A stretch of 64,000 bases of DNA from a virus. Positions within the stretch are counted from its first letter, which is position 1. Each line of letters begins with the position of its first letter. The notes beneath the pieces are model-generated. The model was not told the origin of the DNA. It ran no database searches and worked only from the letters and a program-made list of their open reading frames with translations. Location of the stretch: the IMG/VR virus record IMGVR_UViG_3300024329_000004, positions 62,001 through 126,000 of that record. One strand, given 5' to 3'. The position numbers and the translations under genes were made by a program. This document shows, in pieces, positions 27,401 through 36,663 of the stretch.

Positions 27401-27957
27401 CCAATATTATATGACTTATCGAGATGTTTATCTTCTGCAAATATGATAGAATTCTGAGGAGATGGAGTGGGGTTATTGGGGCTTGAACCGGTTGAAGCTT
27501 CTGTTATAATATTTAATGTTCCGCTCTTCGAAGCACTGACAGGCTCTGTTGATAATTCACCATAATAAGGACTTATTAATTCCCCATTGCTATCTAAATG
27601 AGCCGATGCACCAATTGCTAATGTAACCGTTCCACTCTGATTAACAGCAACGGAAGGATATATTACCCTTTGTGTTGGATTATTATCATCTGTTATCTCT
27701 TGTGATTTCCAAGTTCCACTTGACTCTGGTCCTATCATACCCTGTGTTCCACGTGGTCCCTCAGTTCCTTGTAGACCGTCTTCACCCTTATCACCATCTT
27801 CACCATTTGGTCCTTCAATTCCTACAGGGCCACTTGGCCCTCCGTTTTTCATTAGTCTAAAATTAAAATTAATTTTATCAATTTTATCCTTTGACCACCA
27901 TTCACTACTGTTAGGATCTAGATCACTCTTAAAAAGTTCTTTGATTCTTATGTTCAT
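24463..27957 (-). CDS. Collagen-repeat tail fibre with a C-terminal Hint (intein-like) autoprocessing domain
   Basis: The 1164-residue protein begins like its neighbour (DKINFNFRLMKNGG), has a collagen-like run at ~39-76, and the collar motif GWYLCNGETW near residue 352. Its last 160 residues are a Hint domain: C1005 at the start of CHVEGTVISMANG, KVGDVL, a TNEHPI block B near 1083-1090, and a terminal ADGILCHN ending at N1155. Nine more residues follow. Hint domains cleave the chain before the first Cys, after the last Asn, or both. With Val after the Asn, ordinary splicing is unlikely, so cleavage or ligation to a nucleophile, as in bacterial intein-like or Hedgehog-type domains, is the best guess. 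Confidence 0.85.
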   Translation of the reverse strand: MNIRIKELFKSDLDPNSSEWWSKDKIDKINFNFRLMKNGGPSGPVGIEGPNGEDGDKGEDGLQGTEGPRGTQGMIGPESSGTWKSQEITDDNNPTQRVIYPSVAVNQSGTVTLAIGASAHLDSNGELISPYYGELSTEPVSASKSGTLNIITEASTGSSPNNPTPSPQNSIIFAEDKHLDKSYNIGLKIEEDSNNIEFPVLTFTPDINADHVNNKFAIKFDRDNRFYFNGTIQNVLGAESVIPYELNVDATSPGSVIEFKVGEIKYSNHSPSLNKLLKSHDTQGRVEWEDVFNMFQVFPVGSIIRIPSDTFFGEENFNLSDAETGPMLIVDGDEVIKTNFGSGKPTGLYAGWYLCNGETWGDGGIVAYDTPNLNGFDWAITNIAGLTGDLSGSTSGGSLATYNGNILFSGGVSALGLDGSGLNPNVISHSFDNSTEDVRIYDNENIQFAPSEHIIMGEQISIIYLKEYDYKWSTAAASTSSSNIQLQYHAMTGSMDSNTIAPGTYSTNIDIAMQYATTLNPETIQWTADGAPSDGAQLDAYWNNDNNFANGNVRCYSNGQELADGWLARESGGQNGWGYARKYINGVGISSDDALETEPKECWMMYSESVNGVDGTYSSIGISNNGLLPPVTMTEADVTGFTGWPAGTSLEKVFISNKIDNHPDVVGSSSDFKDYENTSHIWKRNDGNNTIDQLTDGWYRSVPNTDTYLVNFGFGGMLTIDSGLYMAWRKYWSANDNEFKGDVIKSRFVQWSSGDLSLGIGATTACDATSGNDIFYSSDMFELGENPGSWRVTNLGASNSNAENEGRVSSWLSNQIYVRQDQSSNTVLYSSIANLGKYPLTLLKSDTFIPGTNISIKIADWTGDSGTSGYTGEHYKAIDSNSQATATNPTECSGGSPSGVIFDWDDGNTNNTLNYFGGGGNGNVYFTLSGISPSQLSSSNFTIEDPSNSMNWASVSFNPGDNYVSLSIMTPIEEPSEILDLDFDYSGTLNELASDTTIGISIDPCHVEGTVISMANGTTKLVENLKVGDVLDSFDIKGLSDSGEWRNFKTNAMEFRAPKSSAKIVRIIKGTYKNYQDINNGLTKITNEHPILIKRPDGEIFFKQALYIDTTDMIYVNEKWTRVNSNETIHKTVNTYSIDVENEDVYIADGILCHNVEELEEKVQ
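24493..24945 (-). other. Hint / bacterial intein-like domain within the fibre gene
   Basis: Encodes residues 1005-1155 of the fibre: first Cys, G-x-V-x block A, T-x-E-H block B, and the terminal C-H-N. No homing-endonuclease insert fits in 151 residues, so this is a mini-Hint. Confidence 0.82.
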
Positions 27958-27959
27958 TT

Positions 27960-30900
27960 TTATGCAATTATTTTAGAATGGACCCTCAAATTATATCGAT
28001 ACCCTGGTTTTTTATTATATATTAATCTGAAATTTAAAGGCTTTTCAGCGAAACTTCTGATTTCAAAATTAGTAAGTTCAAAAAACCCATCAGATGTAAT
28101 ATCTTCTATATTAGTTACGCTTTCCAATTCACTATATTTAGATTGATTTATATCATCACTTGGAAGATACCCTGCTATTTCAGTTCCATATACCTTTATT
28201 TGATCTATTATAAATCTAGGTATAATGTTTTCTTCAATGTATATTGTTGAATCATCTTCCAATGTTGTTTTATCTCCATACGAATATTCAGAAGTAGCGT
28301 ACCTTGAATAATACGCAGTTATATTTTCTTCTTTTAATTTTCTTACAATAGAATTAGCGATGTAGAAGTCAATGTGAATTTTTTGAGAATCTTCAAAAAT
28401 ATAAGCACCATCATCTTCTCTTTCATCATATCTAATTACATCTAACGCTTGAAGAGATCTTACTCTTTTTAAATTGTATGAAGTTATATCATATTCATTT
28501 TTAACTTTCATTATTGTAGATGCAAAGAAAGATCTTTCTTCTATAGGGCTTAATGTTCCATGGACTTCCTTTGATCTATTTGTTCCACCAAAGGACCTTG
28601 TATAATAGTCTTTAGCATATTTACTCTTAAATAGGTTTAAATCTTTTTTATCTATTGCTATTTCTCCAATTAATGGATATAGGGGTAGTTTATCTGATTC
28701 TTGACTTAGTTTAATAACCTTCGGCTGTAATTCATTTACTTTATGAAAGAAAAAGTTATTGATAATTCCGTAATTTTCATCAACTCCTAAATTAGAATTA
28801 AACATACAATTTACTCCTATCAGTCTGTTGTATTTTTTCAACCTGTTCTCTTGCTCTTCATTAAAAGAATCTAAGGTATTTCTAAATTTATAATTGCCAT
28901 AGGGAGATGAAAAAGTTACAACATCTTTAAATAAAGGATCATAGCTACCGTTCATTCTTTTAAGAGTAGTGTAATATCCACCATCTTCTCTTGCAACCAG
29001 ATTATAACCTATATTATCATTATTTAATTTAAATGCCTTAGGTTTATCATCATCTATTTCTATGTCTAAAATTGAGGTTTTTACAAACTCAACACCGCTT
29101 TGTATTTCTAAACAAAACTGACCTGACTCTATATCTCCATTCTCTAGAATAGTAGTATACGTTATATCTCTATGTGTATTAATTCTATCTGCAAATCCAA
29201 ATGAAGAAACGTCTTGTAATGCATTATCCCATGCCTTTTTACCACCGTTATAATATTTAAGAGGTATAATGTTAGGAATCGTAGTTGGATCGTCATAGGG
29301 TACATCTAAATCCTGATAATATTCTCCAGTCTGCTGATTTAATACCCATAGGTAAGGAAGACCTTTAACTATTATTTGTGAATCGTCTATCACCGAAACA
29401 ACCTGTAAAGAATAAGTTTCATTTCCACTTTCAAATAATATATATGAATATTGCTCATCTATTTTAAAAATGTCTTGTGTAAATTTAGGTGTATTTTCGC
29501 CAACTGATTGCACCGAAGCTTCCACTATCGTTGTAATTTCAGGATCTTCAGTATTCCATACTGTTACTGAGCTACCTCCAAACTCTAAGAAACCTCTAAT
29601 ATTACTATCAAGTATTTCTCCTTCATTTAAAAGGTCATTTAAATTATATAACAAATATCTGTCTAATTGTGATATATCATTTGTAGGAACTTGTAAATTT
29701 ATAAGAATGCTAATAGTTTTAAATTTATTATTTCTTACAACCTCTATATCTACTCCCGTGTTGTTTATTTCGTCGTTAGAAGTATAGTTAAGTATTGTTG
29801 CAACTTTAAAATCATTTACATCAGACGAAGATTTAAAAGATATCGGGCTAGTCGATAAAAATTCAGTTCTATCTTTATAAATATATCTTAATCCTTTAAA
29901 AACTGTAGATGAAAAATTAACAGAATCTCCACCTTGCATTTTAGTGTACATTTTAAGTGGGGTTGAATTAACCCATTCACCGGGTTCAATTGTCGCTAGA
30001 CCTGAGCTATCATTTTGATGAGCACCTGTATAGTTTAATATAGTTGAAAAATAATCAAAGTCAGTGCTTTTTAAATTTGCGACTAATTCTGAATAAGGCT
30101 TTTCGTACCCTTCATAGACATAATCCATAAGTAATGGAATACTGCTAGGTTCTAATAAATATGTAGGAATATTATGTATATAGAAGTGTTCCATATTTAG
30201 TTTTTCAGCTGATCTTTCTGAAAGTTTAGTAATATCAGCTGATAAATTATTTACACCGAATGCTTCATTGGTGTTTAGGATGTATGATAAATTTCTAGAG
30301 TTAGTAGAATCTTTTAAATTAAATTTACATATAGTAGGTACGACTCTTGAATTAACACTCGTCTCCTTTAATGAGTTCTCCTTTAACCTATCATATTCAT
30401 TAATGATTTCTGTATCTATAAAATCACTTTCAACTATATCATCTCTAATAATACTAGATAAAGATTTAAACTTAAATAATTGACTATTACCAGGACCCGG
30501 TTTAAATATAAAATCTTCATAGATATCAGCAACGTTAGACTGGTTGAAAAAATAATTAGCAGATGCTAAATCCTTCGTGATTATTTTAGTAAAGAACATC
30601 GTACCCATTGATGTATAGATTACATCTTTTACCTCTGTCCATTCCTGTTCACCAGGATTACCTACCGTATCGACCTTTACAAAGTCTCCTTTTTTAATAA
30701 ATTCACTAACGTCTATATCATGTATTAATATATAAGGATCTGCTCCAGGAAAAGGTTGGTCATTGGCTTCGAGGACGTAAATGGAAGAAACATTTGCTAC
30801 TCCAAACGAAGCTTCATCATTCTTATATTGCATGCTCTCTAAAACTAAAAAGTCTATTTTAGAATTTGAAGTATCGTAGAAATCAAAATTAAAATCCTTG

Positions 30901-32789
30901 AAATCATACGCTGAAAACTTTCCAAAGGGAGTATCATAGGTTTCATAACTTGTAATCACATTGTCCATTGAAAAAACCACCGGTTTTTGAAAAATAACTC
31001 TAAAGTTTTCTGAATAAGGATCTTTTATTATTTCTATAATCCTAACATAGTTATCCTTATTAAGTTCTTTAATAAAATACCCTACCTGTAGGTTTCCTAT
31101 TTCGTTAGGGGATATTAATACACCCTGATTAACAGAACATCCACCAATCATAGTGTAAATTTCATAGTCTCCTAATTGCAATCCACCCGTAACAGTTCCA
31201 CCTTCACTTATAAAGTCGTTATACTTATTTGAAAATGCAAGATTTGCGTCGGTTGAACTTTGCATATCGATAAAGGGGTTCGGATTAGATGAACTAATAC
31301 CAAATACAGTTGTATTCTTATTCCTTCCCTGTGAGTAGTCATCTATGATCACCCTGTTCTTTATAGAGCTAGCATTATACGGTATAACTTCTGCATTTCT
31401 AATCGCCGCTGCAAGTGCTGCTGCTATTTGAGAAGTATTACCTATTGCAGAATATCTATTTTCTTGAAATGTTCCAATTGGAAGAGAAGTGTCTGCGATT
31501 AAAACAAAATCACCCAAATTAAAGTTTTCAATACTTATCTCGAGCAAGTCTCCTAAAAATACTTTATCATTATCAGAAGGCTGGTCTATTATATTTAATT
31601 CTATAAAACCATTAAATGGTGTTTTGTTTATTACGGGGGTGTTAAACTCTGTTTGTTTTTTATTTACAAAAATAGAAGAGTCTCCATTATATGATGTTAG
31701 TATTTGGTTTTTTTCTATTCTAGTCTTTCTAAATCTATTTAAAACGTTATGATATTTATTATTAATATCTTTTACCCATCCAAGAATCGGCTGGGTGTAA
31801 TCCTTTATAGATGGTAATTTATCTAATTCGTCAGACGATGAATTGCTTATATCTAAATTTAAGTGTCCTATTGAATTTACAGAATTGACAACTACAGTTC
31901 CTTCTTGATGTTCATCTACGAAAATTCCAAAATATCTATAAACATTATAGTCGTCGGCTTCATTATCGTCAAATAAAAATTCTAAATTAATTATATTGTG
32001 AGAAACAATTCCGTTTCTTTCAAAGCTAGTTGTTAATGTATTATTAGCTAAAATTTCGGGAAGGTCTTCTTTAACGTAATCATCATCTATATAATCTGAC
32101 TTTTCAACAAAGCCACCTAACATTACGTCTATTCCGTTAAAGGAAGTAGGATCATCCAGTTCAAAATTAAAATCAATATGCGACTTAGGAATTAAGGGAT
32201 TAGATACGTGACTATTTAGATATCTCCCTAGCTTAGAGTTATTAGTCATATCATACGATTTTATTAAAGTCGCATTAGATAACATTTCTTGAATTCTAGA
32301 ATTTTGACTAGGATCATCTTCTAAAGATTTTTCTTTAAAATCTACATCTTTAATTCTATAAATTATAAATTTTTCAGGAACACTTTCTTCTAACCATATT
32401 GGAGCAAATATTCTATATTGCTCGTCATAGGCCTTTGTATAATTGAATGAAGCTCCGTAATTATATAGGTTTTCATATTGTGTAGAATAGTCTTTAGAAA
32501 CACTTAGATCTGTAAATTCCCTACCGACCTGATATCTTTCATCTTTACTTAATCTTCCGTAAAACTGAGCAACGTCCCTACAATATTCACCTGAACTAGA
32601 AATAGGATATTTCTGATATTCATACTGCGATAGAGTTCTATTTGCCTTGATTGAGCTTAAATAGATATCTCCCTCTTCGTCAGTAATTAATTTGACATTA
32701 GAAGTTAACTTGGGGTTAGTTCTTAATAGGGCAAAGGACTTATCCTTATACGAAATACCTTCTGCTTGTGTGTTAATCGTTATCGCCAT
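27960..32789 (-). CDS. Giant putative virion (baseplate or tail) protein, 1609 residues
   Basis: This is the largest protein in the window. It is acidic, Asn/Asp/Ile-rich and built of short beta-strand-like segments with many aromatic residues, without membrane segments or enzyme motifs that I can see. It sits immediately upstream (3 bp) of the Hint fibre gene and downstream of other large structural genes, so a baseplate-periphery or fibre-base role is likely. A GATATATA box lies 28 bp before its start. Its specific function is unknown. Confidence 0.6.
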   Translation of the reverse strand: MAITINTQAEGISYKDKSFALLRTNPKLTSNVKLITDEEGDIYLSSIKANRTLSQYEYQKYPISSSGEYCRDVAQFYGRLSKDERYQVGREFTDLSVSKDYSTQYENLYNYGASFNYTKAYDEQYRIFAPIWLEESVPEKFIIYRIKDVDFKEKSLEDDPSQNSRIQEMLSNATLIKSYDMTNNSKLGRYLNSHVSNPLIPKSHIDFNFELDDPTSFNGIDVMLGGFVEKSDYIDDDYVKEDLPEILANNTLTTSFERNGIVSHNIINLEFLFDDNEADDYNVYRYFGIFVDEHQEGTVVVNSVNSIGHLNLDISNSSSDELDKLPSIKDYTQPILGWVKDINNKYHNVLNRFRKTRIEKNQILTSYNGDSSIFVNKKQTEFNTPVINKTPFNGFIELNIIDQPSDNDKVFLGDLLEISIENFNLGDFVLIADTSLPIGTFQENRYSAIGNTSQIAAALAAAIRNAEVIPYNASSIKNRVIIDDYSQGRNKNTTVFGISSSNPNPFIDMQSSTDANLAFSNKYNDFISEGGTVTGGLQLGDYEIYTMIGGCSVNQGVLISPNEIGNLQVGYFIKELNKDNYVRIIEIIKDPYSENFRVIFQKPVVFSMDNVITSYETYDTPFGKFSAYDFKDFNFDFYDTSNSKIDFLVLESMQYKNDEASFGVANVSSIYVLEANDQPFPGADPYILIHDIDVSEFIKKGDFVKVDTVGNPGEQEWTEVKDVIYTSMGTMFFTKIITKDLASANYFFNQSNVADIYEDFIFKPGPGNSQLFKFKSLSSIIRDDIVESDFIDTEIINEYDRLKENSLKETSVNSRVVPTICKFNLKDSTNSRNLSYILNTNEAFGVNNLSADITKLSERSAEKLNMEHFYIHNIPTYLLEPSSIPLLMDYVYEGYEKPYSELVANLKSTDFDYFSTILNYTGAHQNDSSGLATIEPGEWVNSTPLKMYTKMQGGDSVNFSSTVFKGLRYIYKDRTEFLSTSPISFKSSSDVNDFKVATILNYTSNDEINNTGVDIEVVRNNKFKTISILINLQVPTNDISQLDRYLLYNLNDLLNEGEILDSNIRGFLEFGGSSVTVWNTEDPEITTIVEASVQSVGENTPKFTQDIFKIDEQYSYILFESGNETYSLQVVSVIDDSQIIVKGLPYLWVLNQQTGEYYQDLDVPYDDPTTIPNIIPLKYYNGGKKAWDNALQDVSSFGFADRINTHRDITYTTILENGDIESGQFCLEIQSGVEFVKTSILDIEIDDDKPKAFKLNNDNIGYNLVAREDGGYYTTLKRMNGSYDPLFKDVVTFSSPYGNYKFRNTLDSFNEEQENRLKKYNRLIGVNCMFNSNLGVDENYGIINNFFFHKVNELQPKVIKLSQESDKLPLYPLIGEIAIDKKDLNLFKSKYAKDYYTRSFGGTNRSKEVHGTLSPIEERSFFASTIMKVKNEYDITSYNLKRVRSLQALDVIRYDEREDDGAYIFEDSQKIHIDFYIANSIVRKLKEENITAYYSRYATSEYSYGDKTTLEDDSTIYIEENIIPRFIIDQIKVYGTEIAGYLPSDDINQSKYSELESVTNIEDITSDGFFELTNFEIRSFAEKPLNFRLIYNKKPGYRYNLRVHSKIIA

Positions 32790-32817
32790 TTATAAATAGA
32801 CTCTATTTTTGTTAGAG

Positions 32818-32825
32818 TATATATC
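32818..32825 (-). promoter_or_regulatory. GATATATA late-promoter-type box before the 1609-residue gene
   Basis: An exact GATATATA on the minus strand, 28 bp upstream of the start at 32789. Confidence 0.55.
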
Positions 32826-32846
32826 TTGCTTAGTTACAGCGAGATA

Positions 32847-35800
32847 TTACCTATATGGACGAGCATCGAAATCGTATAATCTAGATGAACTAAAATCATT
32901 ATATCCACTGAAGAATCTTCTTCTATTCCACCACCAGTTTCCGGAACCAAGGGAGTTTCTATAATTACTCAGCATCACTTTGTTGATACTATTTTTATTT
33001 GTTCCAACTGCTCTATATTTAGCGTAAACTTCTACATCGAAGCTAAATTCAGTTTTATAAGAATCTATGATGTCTAGCCCTATTTTCTTTGAATATGTTA
33101 AATTGGTAAATGCATTTCCATATATTCCAGCAACTCTACCTTTACCGGTTTCACTCTCTCCAAAATAATCTGTCATTCTATATTGGAATACCATATCAAC
33201 TGACACTGCATTTTGACTTCCACCTTCAATTAATTTTTTACCATACTTGTTAGGTCCATCTACCGATAGACTAGTTTGGTTTATAGGTGAAAGGTATAAG
33301 AAAGAACCACATGAAAGACCACCTAATAAAAATTGATCATCTTCCGTAAATGAGTTTTTTAAAGACTTTTTACCAATTACATTACCTTGTTCATCTATTG
33401 GTCCAGATTCACCGTCACTTCTAAATGTAATTGTCAGCGGTTGATATGCTGTTTGAATTTTTCCATTCTTATCGTTAGATCTTTTAATAGCATATTTCGG
33501 CATCGATACAATTCCCGTTGAAACTATATCCTTTGTATTTAAACCTATGTCAGACTGAAGTAGCGGGTGTGATTTATGAAGAAAAAGACCTGAATCATAC
33601 TTAGCAGCCGTTATTTGAGAAACAGAAACTGTATCAGCTGAGTTCGGAAGAATAGCTTCAGGAACGTTCGGATCAGATTGGAATCCGTTTTCATCTTCAT
33701 TCTGCACACCCTGTCCATTATTATTCCATGTTCCATTCCATATAAAATCACCAGCTCCGTTTAAATTACTAGGTAAATCTTGATGTGGTTGTATTTTAAA
33801 GTCTGTAAAATCTCTTAAATGAGTTCTATCAGAAATTGATCCAATTCCAGAATTCGTGACTGTTGCAAATGTTAATCCATATTCTGCGCTACTTACTCCT
33901 GTTAAGTTTGAATCCCTAGACAAGTCAGTATCAGGATCTATAATCGAATAAAGATCAGCGTTATTAGCTATATTTCTAAATCTAGAATAAATAAACTGTC
34001 CATTTAATTGAGATGATTGGTCTGGCGCAACAGAAAAATGATTGTATGAATTTCCATCACCTGTAAGATTTTGATAAACAACAGGGACTAAATCATACTG
34101 AGCCTCTGTCATATAATATGTATCATTTGCTATTTTAACATCAGGTGTTGTAGTTCCAGTTGGTTGTTTATTACCAGTTTCTAAATTAATAATACCTAGG
34201 CCATATTCTTGTTGTGATGAAGAAACATAAGCAGGTTGTTTAAGATTTCCATTAATTCTTGCACATAATTCTAGATCAGATGCCTTAGTATTATGAAGTT
34301 CTACTCTATAATTTTTAGTAACAATATATCCTTTAGTTTCATCATCTGGTTTTTCATCTACATAATATCCTGCGAATATTTTAGCAGTTGAATTATTTTT
34401 AACTAGCGTTACTTCACCTTCTTCGTCAATAATTTTAATTTGTAATTCTCCAACGGCACCTTCAACCTTAGCTTGTAGTCTTTCTAATTGATTCTGTAAT
34501 TCCAATAATTTATCATATACGCTAATAGGATTCTGTTCTCCTGTTAAAAAACCAGATGCTAGTGATTCTGCGGCATGGGCATAATAAGTATCTCCTGCCG
34601 TAAATCCACTATCAAGGTGTGTAAATAATCCTTGTGATTCTAAATCATCATTTATTTCAACCTTAACATTATCTAAATCATTTTGGTTTACTAGGCTATT
34701 TGCTCCGTCTGTAGATATTTCTCCTTCAGGAAAAGGAATAGTAATAATATCTGACCATTCTGACTCTACTGGGGTTTGTGGGAAACCTGCTTCAGAAACA
34801 GATTTAATCATCATTTCTATTTTTTCACCAGGCTGAATAGATAAATCTATTGAGTTAAAATTAATAGCCTGTGAATCTTCTTCAGATTCTAGAATCCATC
34901 TATATCCACCATCTGCTTGCTTTTCTCTTTTTCTAATAGGACCTTTAACTTCGACCCAGTTTGAAAATGCAGCAGTTTTTTTATTAAATTTGATTTGCTC
35001 TATTACAGATGTTTTACCCGTTGAGGAAACGTATCTATATCTAGCAATAAACTGAACTACTTCTTGTGAAATTTCATCACCAACTTTCTTTGGCTCCGGA
35101 ATAGACCAAAAGCCTCTTACCCTATATTTAGGATTAACTTTAGGTAATTCATTTGATTCAGCAATCGCTTTAATCTGTCCAACGCTTGAAGAGAATACTT
35201 TAGTTTCAGCAGCCTTTTCTCTAATGATAGAAGCTAATTCATTTTTCTCTCTATTTCTTTCTATTTTAGATGAGAACTTTTTAGTAGCAATTAATTTTCT
35301 TTTCTTTCTAATTGTAGTGTCAAGCTTTTTAATAACTTCTTTAGCTTTAACTTTATCAGATTTGATCTTTTTTACTTGTTCAACGCTAGCGTTTTGAGTA
35401 AGGTGTTTATTAATTTGTGTTACTTTAAAGTTATCTACTTCTACGATTGGTGCATCTGGGATAAGACCTTCTGATGCAGGTGGAATGTAATCAACCTTAA
35501 GTGCTTTAATAAATTGACCAAAATCAGCAACTTCTTCTTTATAGTATTTAGCAAGTGTAGTAACTATACCATCTTCATTTTGAATAGTAAGTTCATTCGA
35601 AAAGAATGCAACACCTGGTGAGAAATCAGTAGCTGGTAGTTTAGAGATAGGATCTATTGGTTTAACAAAAACTACTTGTCTTTCATTAAATCCAACTTTA
35701 ACTTCTATAGAAACAGAAGCATCAATATCTTTATAAATAGCGAGAGCATTCGCTCCTATTTTAATCGGTGAATAACCTTCTAAAAGTGACAATTCAACTT

Positions 35801-36662
35801 GTGTTGTTGAAGAATCAATAGAGGTTACTCTATATCTTGTGTTATATTCAGACGTGTTTACTACCAATGAATCTCCAATTTTTAGAGTTTCAGTATCTTT
35901 CATGTCTTTATTAGAGTCCGAATATGTTAATTTATTTAGAGTATATACTTTTACGGTTTTAGTTTGACTAGTCCCGTCTATTAGAGATGTTTTCTGAACA
36001 TTTTCTACTTTTAATACGTCTAACTGGCCATTATACTGAATAGATCTTACTGGCATATCTACCGTCTCTGCATCTATTCTATATTTTAAACCATCTTCTT
36101 TTATTTTAGAAATAAATTTAGAATAATTGACATCATTCTGACCTTTAAAAATTTCATCAAAGGATTCAGTGGAAGACAAGTCTTCATGATCAAATATAAC
36201 TCTTTCAGTATAAACTCTTTCAGTATCTACTGGAATTTGTCCTTTAACATCTAAACTAATAGTTAATAAAGGATTTAAGAAATCTTCAAAGAAATCGTTT
36301 AGTTGTGTATTAAATTCTTTTGGAGTTGCTAACGACTTTATAGGTAAAGAAGGACCTTTTAATTTAGAAGTATGTATTCTTCTATAAGAACCATCTTTAA
36401 GTTTTACATTTGCACTGGAAGTATCTAAACCACTAATCGCAGTTATGTTCTTATCAATTCTTTCAATTTCTCTTTTCAAAAATCCAAATGCTGGAATTTG
36501 AATTGCAGTCATTTCTCCTGTGCGATTATCGAATAAATCTATTGTAACCGTTTCTTTATCGGTTGAAATAGCCTCATTGATACGTTCGAAAGTTTCTAGT
36601 GAATTAGTGTTTAATTCTAGAAACTGTTCGAGTAAATGTGATATAGAATTGCTAGCGCTCAT
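32847..36662 (-). CDS. Large virion structural protein with coiled coil and FN3-like region
   Basis: The 1271-residue protein has a beta-rich N-terminal third and a highly charged, probably coiled-coil segment at ~424-484 (Lys/Glu-rich, with KKLDTTIRKKRKLIATKK). A region at ~505-650 resembles a fibronectin-type III pair (RVRGFWSIPEP, then YRYVSSTGKTS and VESEWSDIITIPFPEG). The C-terminal half is Asn/Ser-rich. It lies in the block that follows gp6 and the probable gp7, so it is likely a baseplate wedge or peripheral protein. No T4 counterpart is recognised. Confidence 0.58.
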   Translation of the reverse strand: MSASNSISHLLEQFLELNTNSLETFERINEAISTDKETVTIDLFDNRTGEMTAIQIPAFGFLKREIERIDKNITAISGLDTSSANVKLKDGSYRRIHTSKLKGPSLPIKSLATPKEFNTQLNDFFEDFLNPLLTISLDVKGQIPVDTERVYTERVIFDHEDLSSTESFDEIFKGQNDVNYSKFISKIKEDGLKYRIDAETVDMPVRSIQYNGQLDVLKVENVQKTSLIDGTSQTKTVKVYTLNKLTYSDSNKDMKDTETLKIGDSLVVNTSEYNTRYRVTSIDSSTTQVELSLLEGYSPIKIGANALAIYKDIDASVSIEVKVGFNERQVVFVKPIDPISKLPATDFSPGVAFFSNELTIQNEDGIVTTLAKYYKEEVADFGQFIKALKVDYIPPASEGLIPDAPIVEVDNFKVTQINKHLTQNASVEQVKKIKSDKVKAKEVIKKLDTTIRKKRKLIATKKFSSKIERNREKNELASIIREKAAETKVFSSSVGQIKAIAESNELPKVNPKYRVRGFWSIPEPKKVGDEISQEVVQFIARYRYVSSTGKTSVIEQIKFNKKTAAFSNWVEVKGPIRKREKQADGGYRWILESEEDSQAINFNSIDLSIQPGEKIEMMIKSVSEAGFPQTPVESEWSDIITIPFPEGEISTDGANSLVNQNDLDNVKVEINDDLESQGLFTHLDSGFTAGDTYYAHAAESLASGFLTGEQNPISVYDKLLELQNQLERLQAKVEGAVGELQIKIIDEEGEVTLVKNNSTAKIFAGYYVDEKPDDETKGYIVTKNYRVELHNTKASDLELCARINGNLKQPAYVSSSQQEYGLGIINLETGNKQPTGTTTPDVKIANDTYYMTEAQYDLVPVVYQNLTGDGNSYNHFSVAPDQSSQLNGQFIYSRFRNIANNADLYSIIDPDTDLSRDSNLTGVSSAEYGLTFATVTNSGIGSISDRTHLRDFTDFKIQPHQDLPSNLNGAGDFIWNGTWNNNGQGVQNEDENGFQSDPNVPEAILPNSADTVSVSQITAAKYDSGLFLHKSHPLLQSDIGLNTKDIVSTGIVSMPKYAIKRSNDKNGKIQTAYQPLTITFRSDGESGPIDEQGNVIGKKSLKNSFTEDDQFLLGGLSCGSFLYLSPINQTSLSVDGPNKYGKKLIEGGSQNAVSVDMVFQYRMTDYFGESETGKGRVAGIYGNAFTNLTYSKKIGLDIIDSYKTEFSFDVEVYAKYRAVGTNKNSINKVMLSNYRNSLGSGNWWWNRRRFFSGYNDFSSSRLYDFDARPYR

Positions 36663-36663
36663 A

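Noticed and set aside
32847-36662. Leader-like motif TFERINEA near residues 24-31 of the 1271-residue protein
   Set aside because: It lacks the F7-E8-x-F10 spacing, and the protein is a tail/baseplate type unlikely to be packed in the head, so I treat it as chance.
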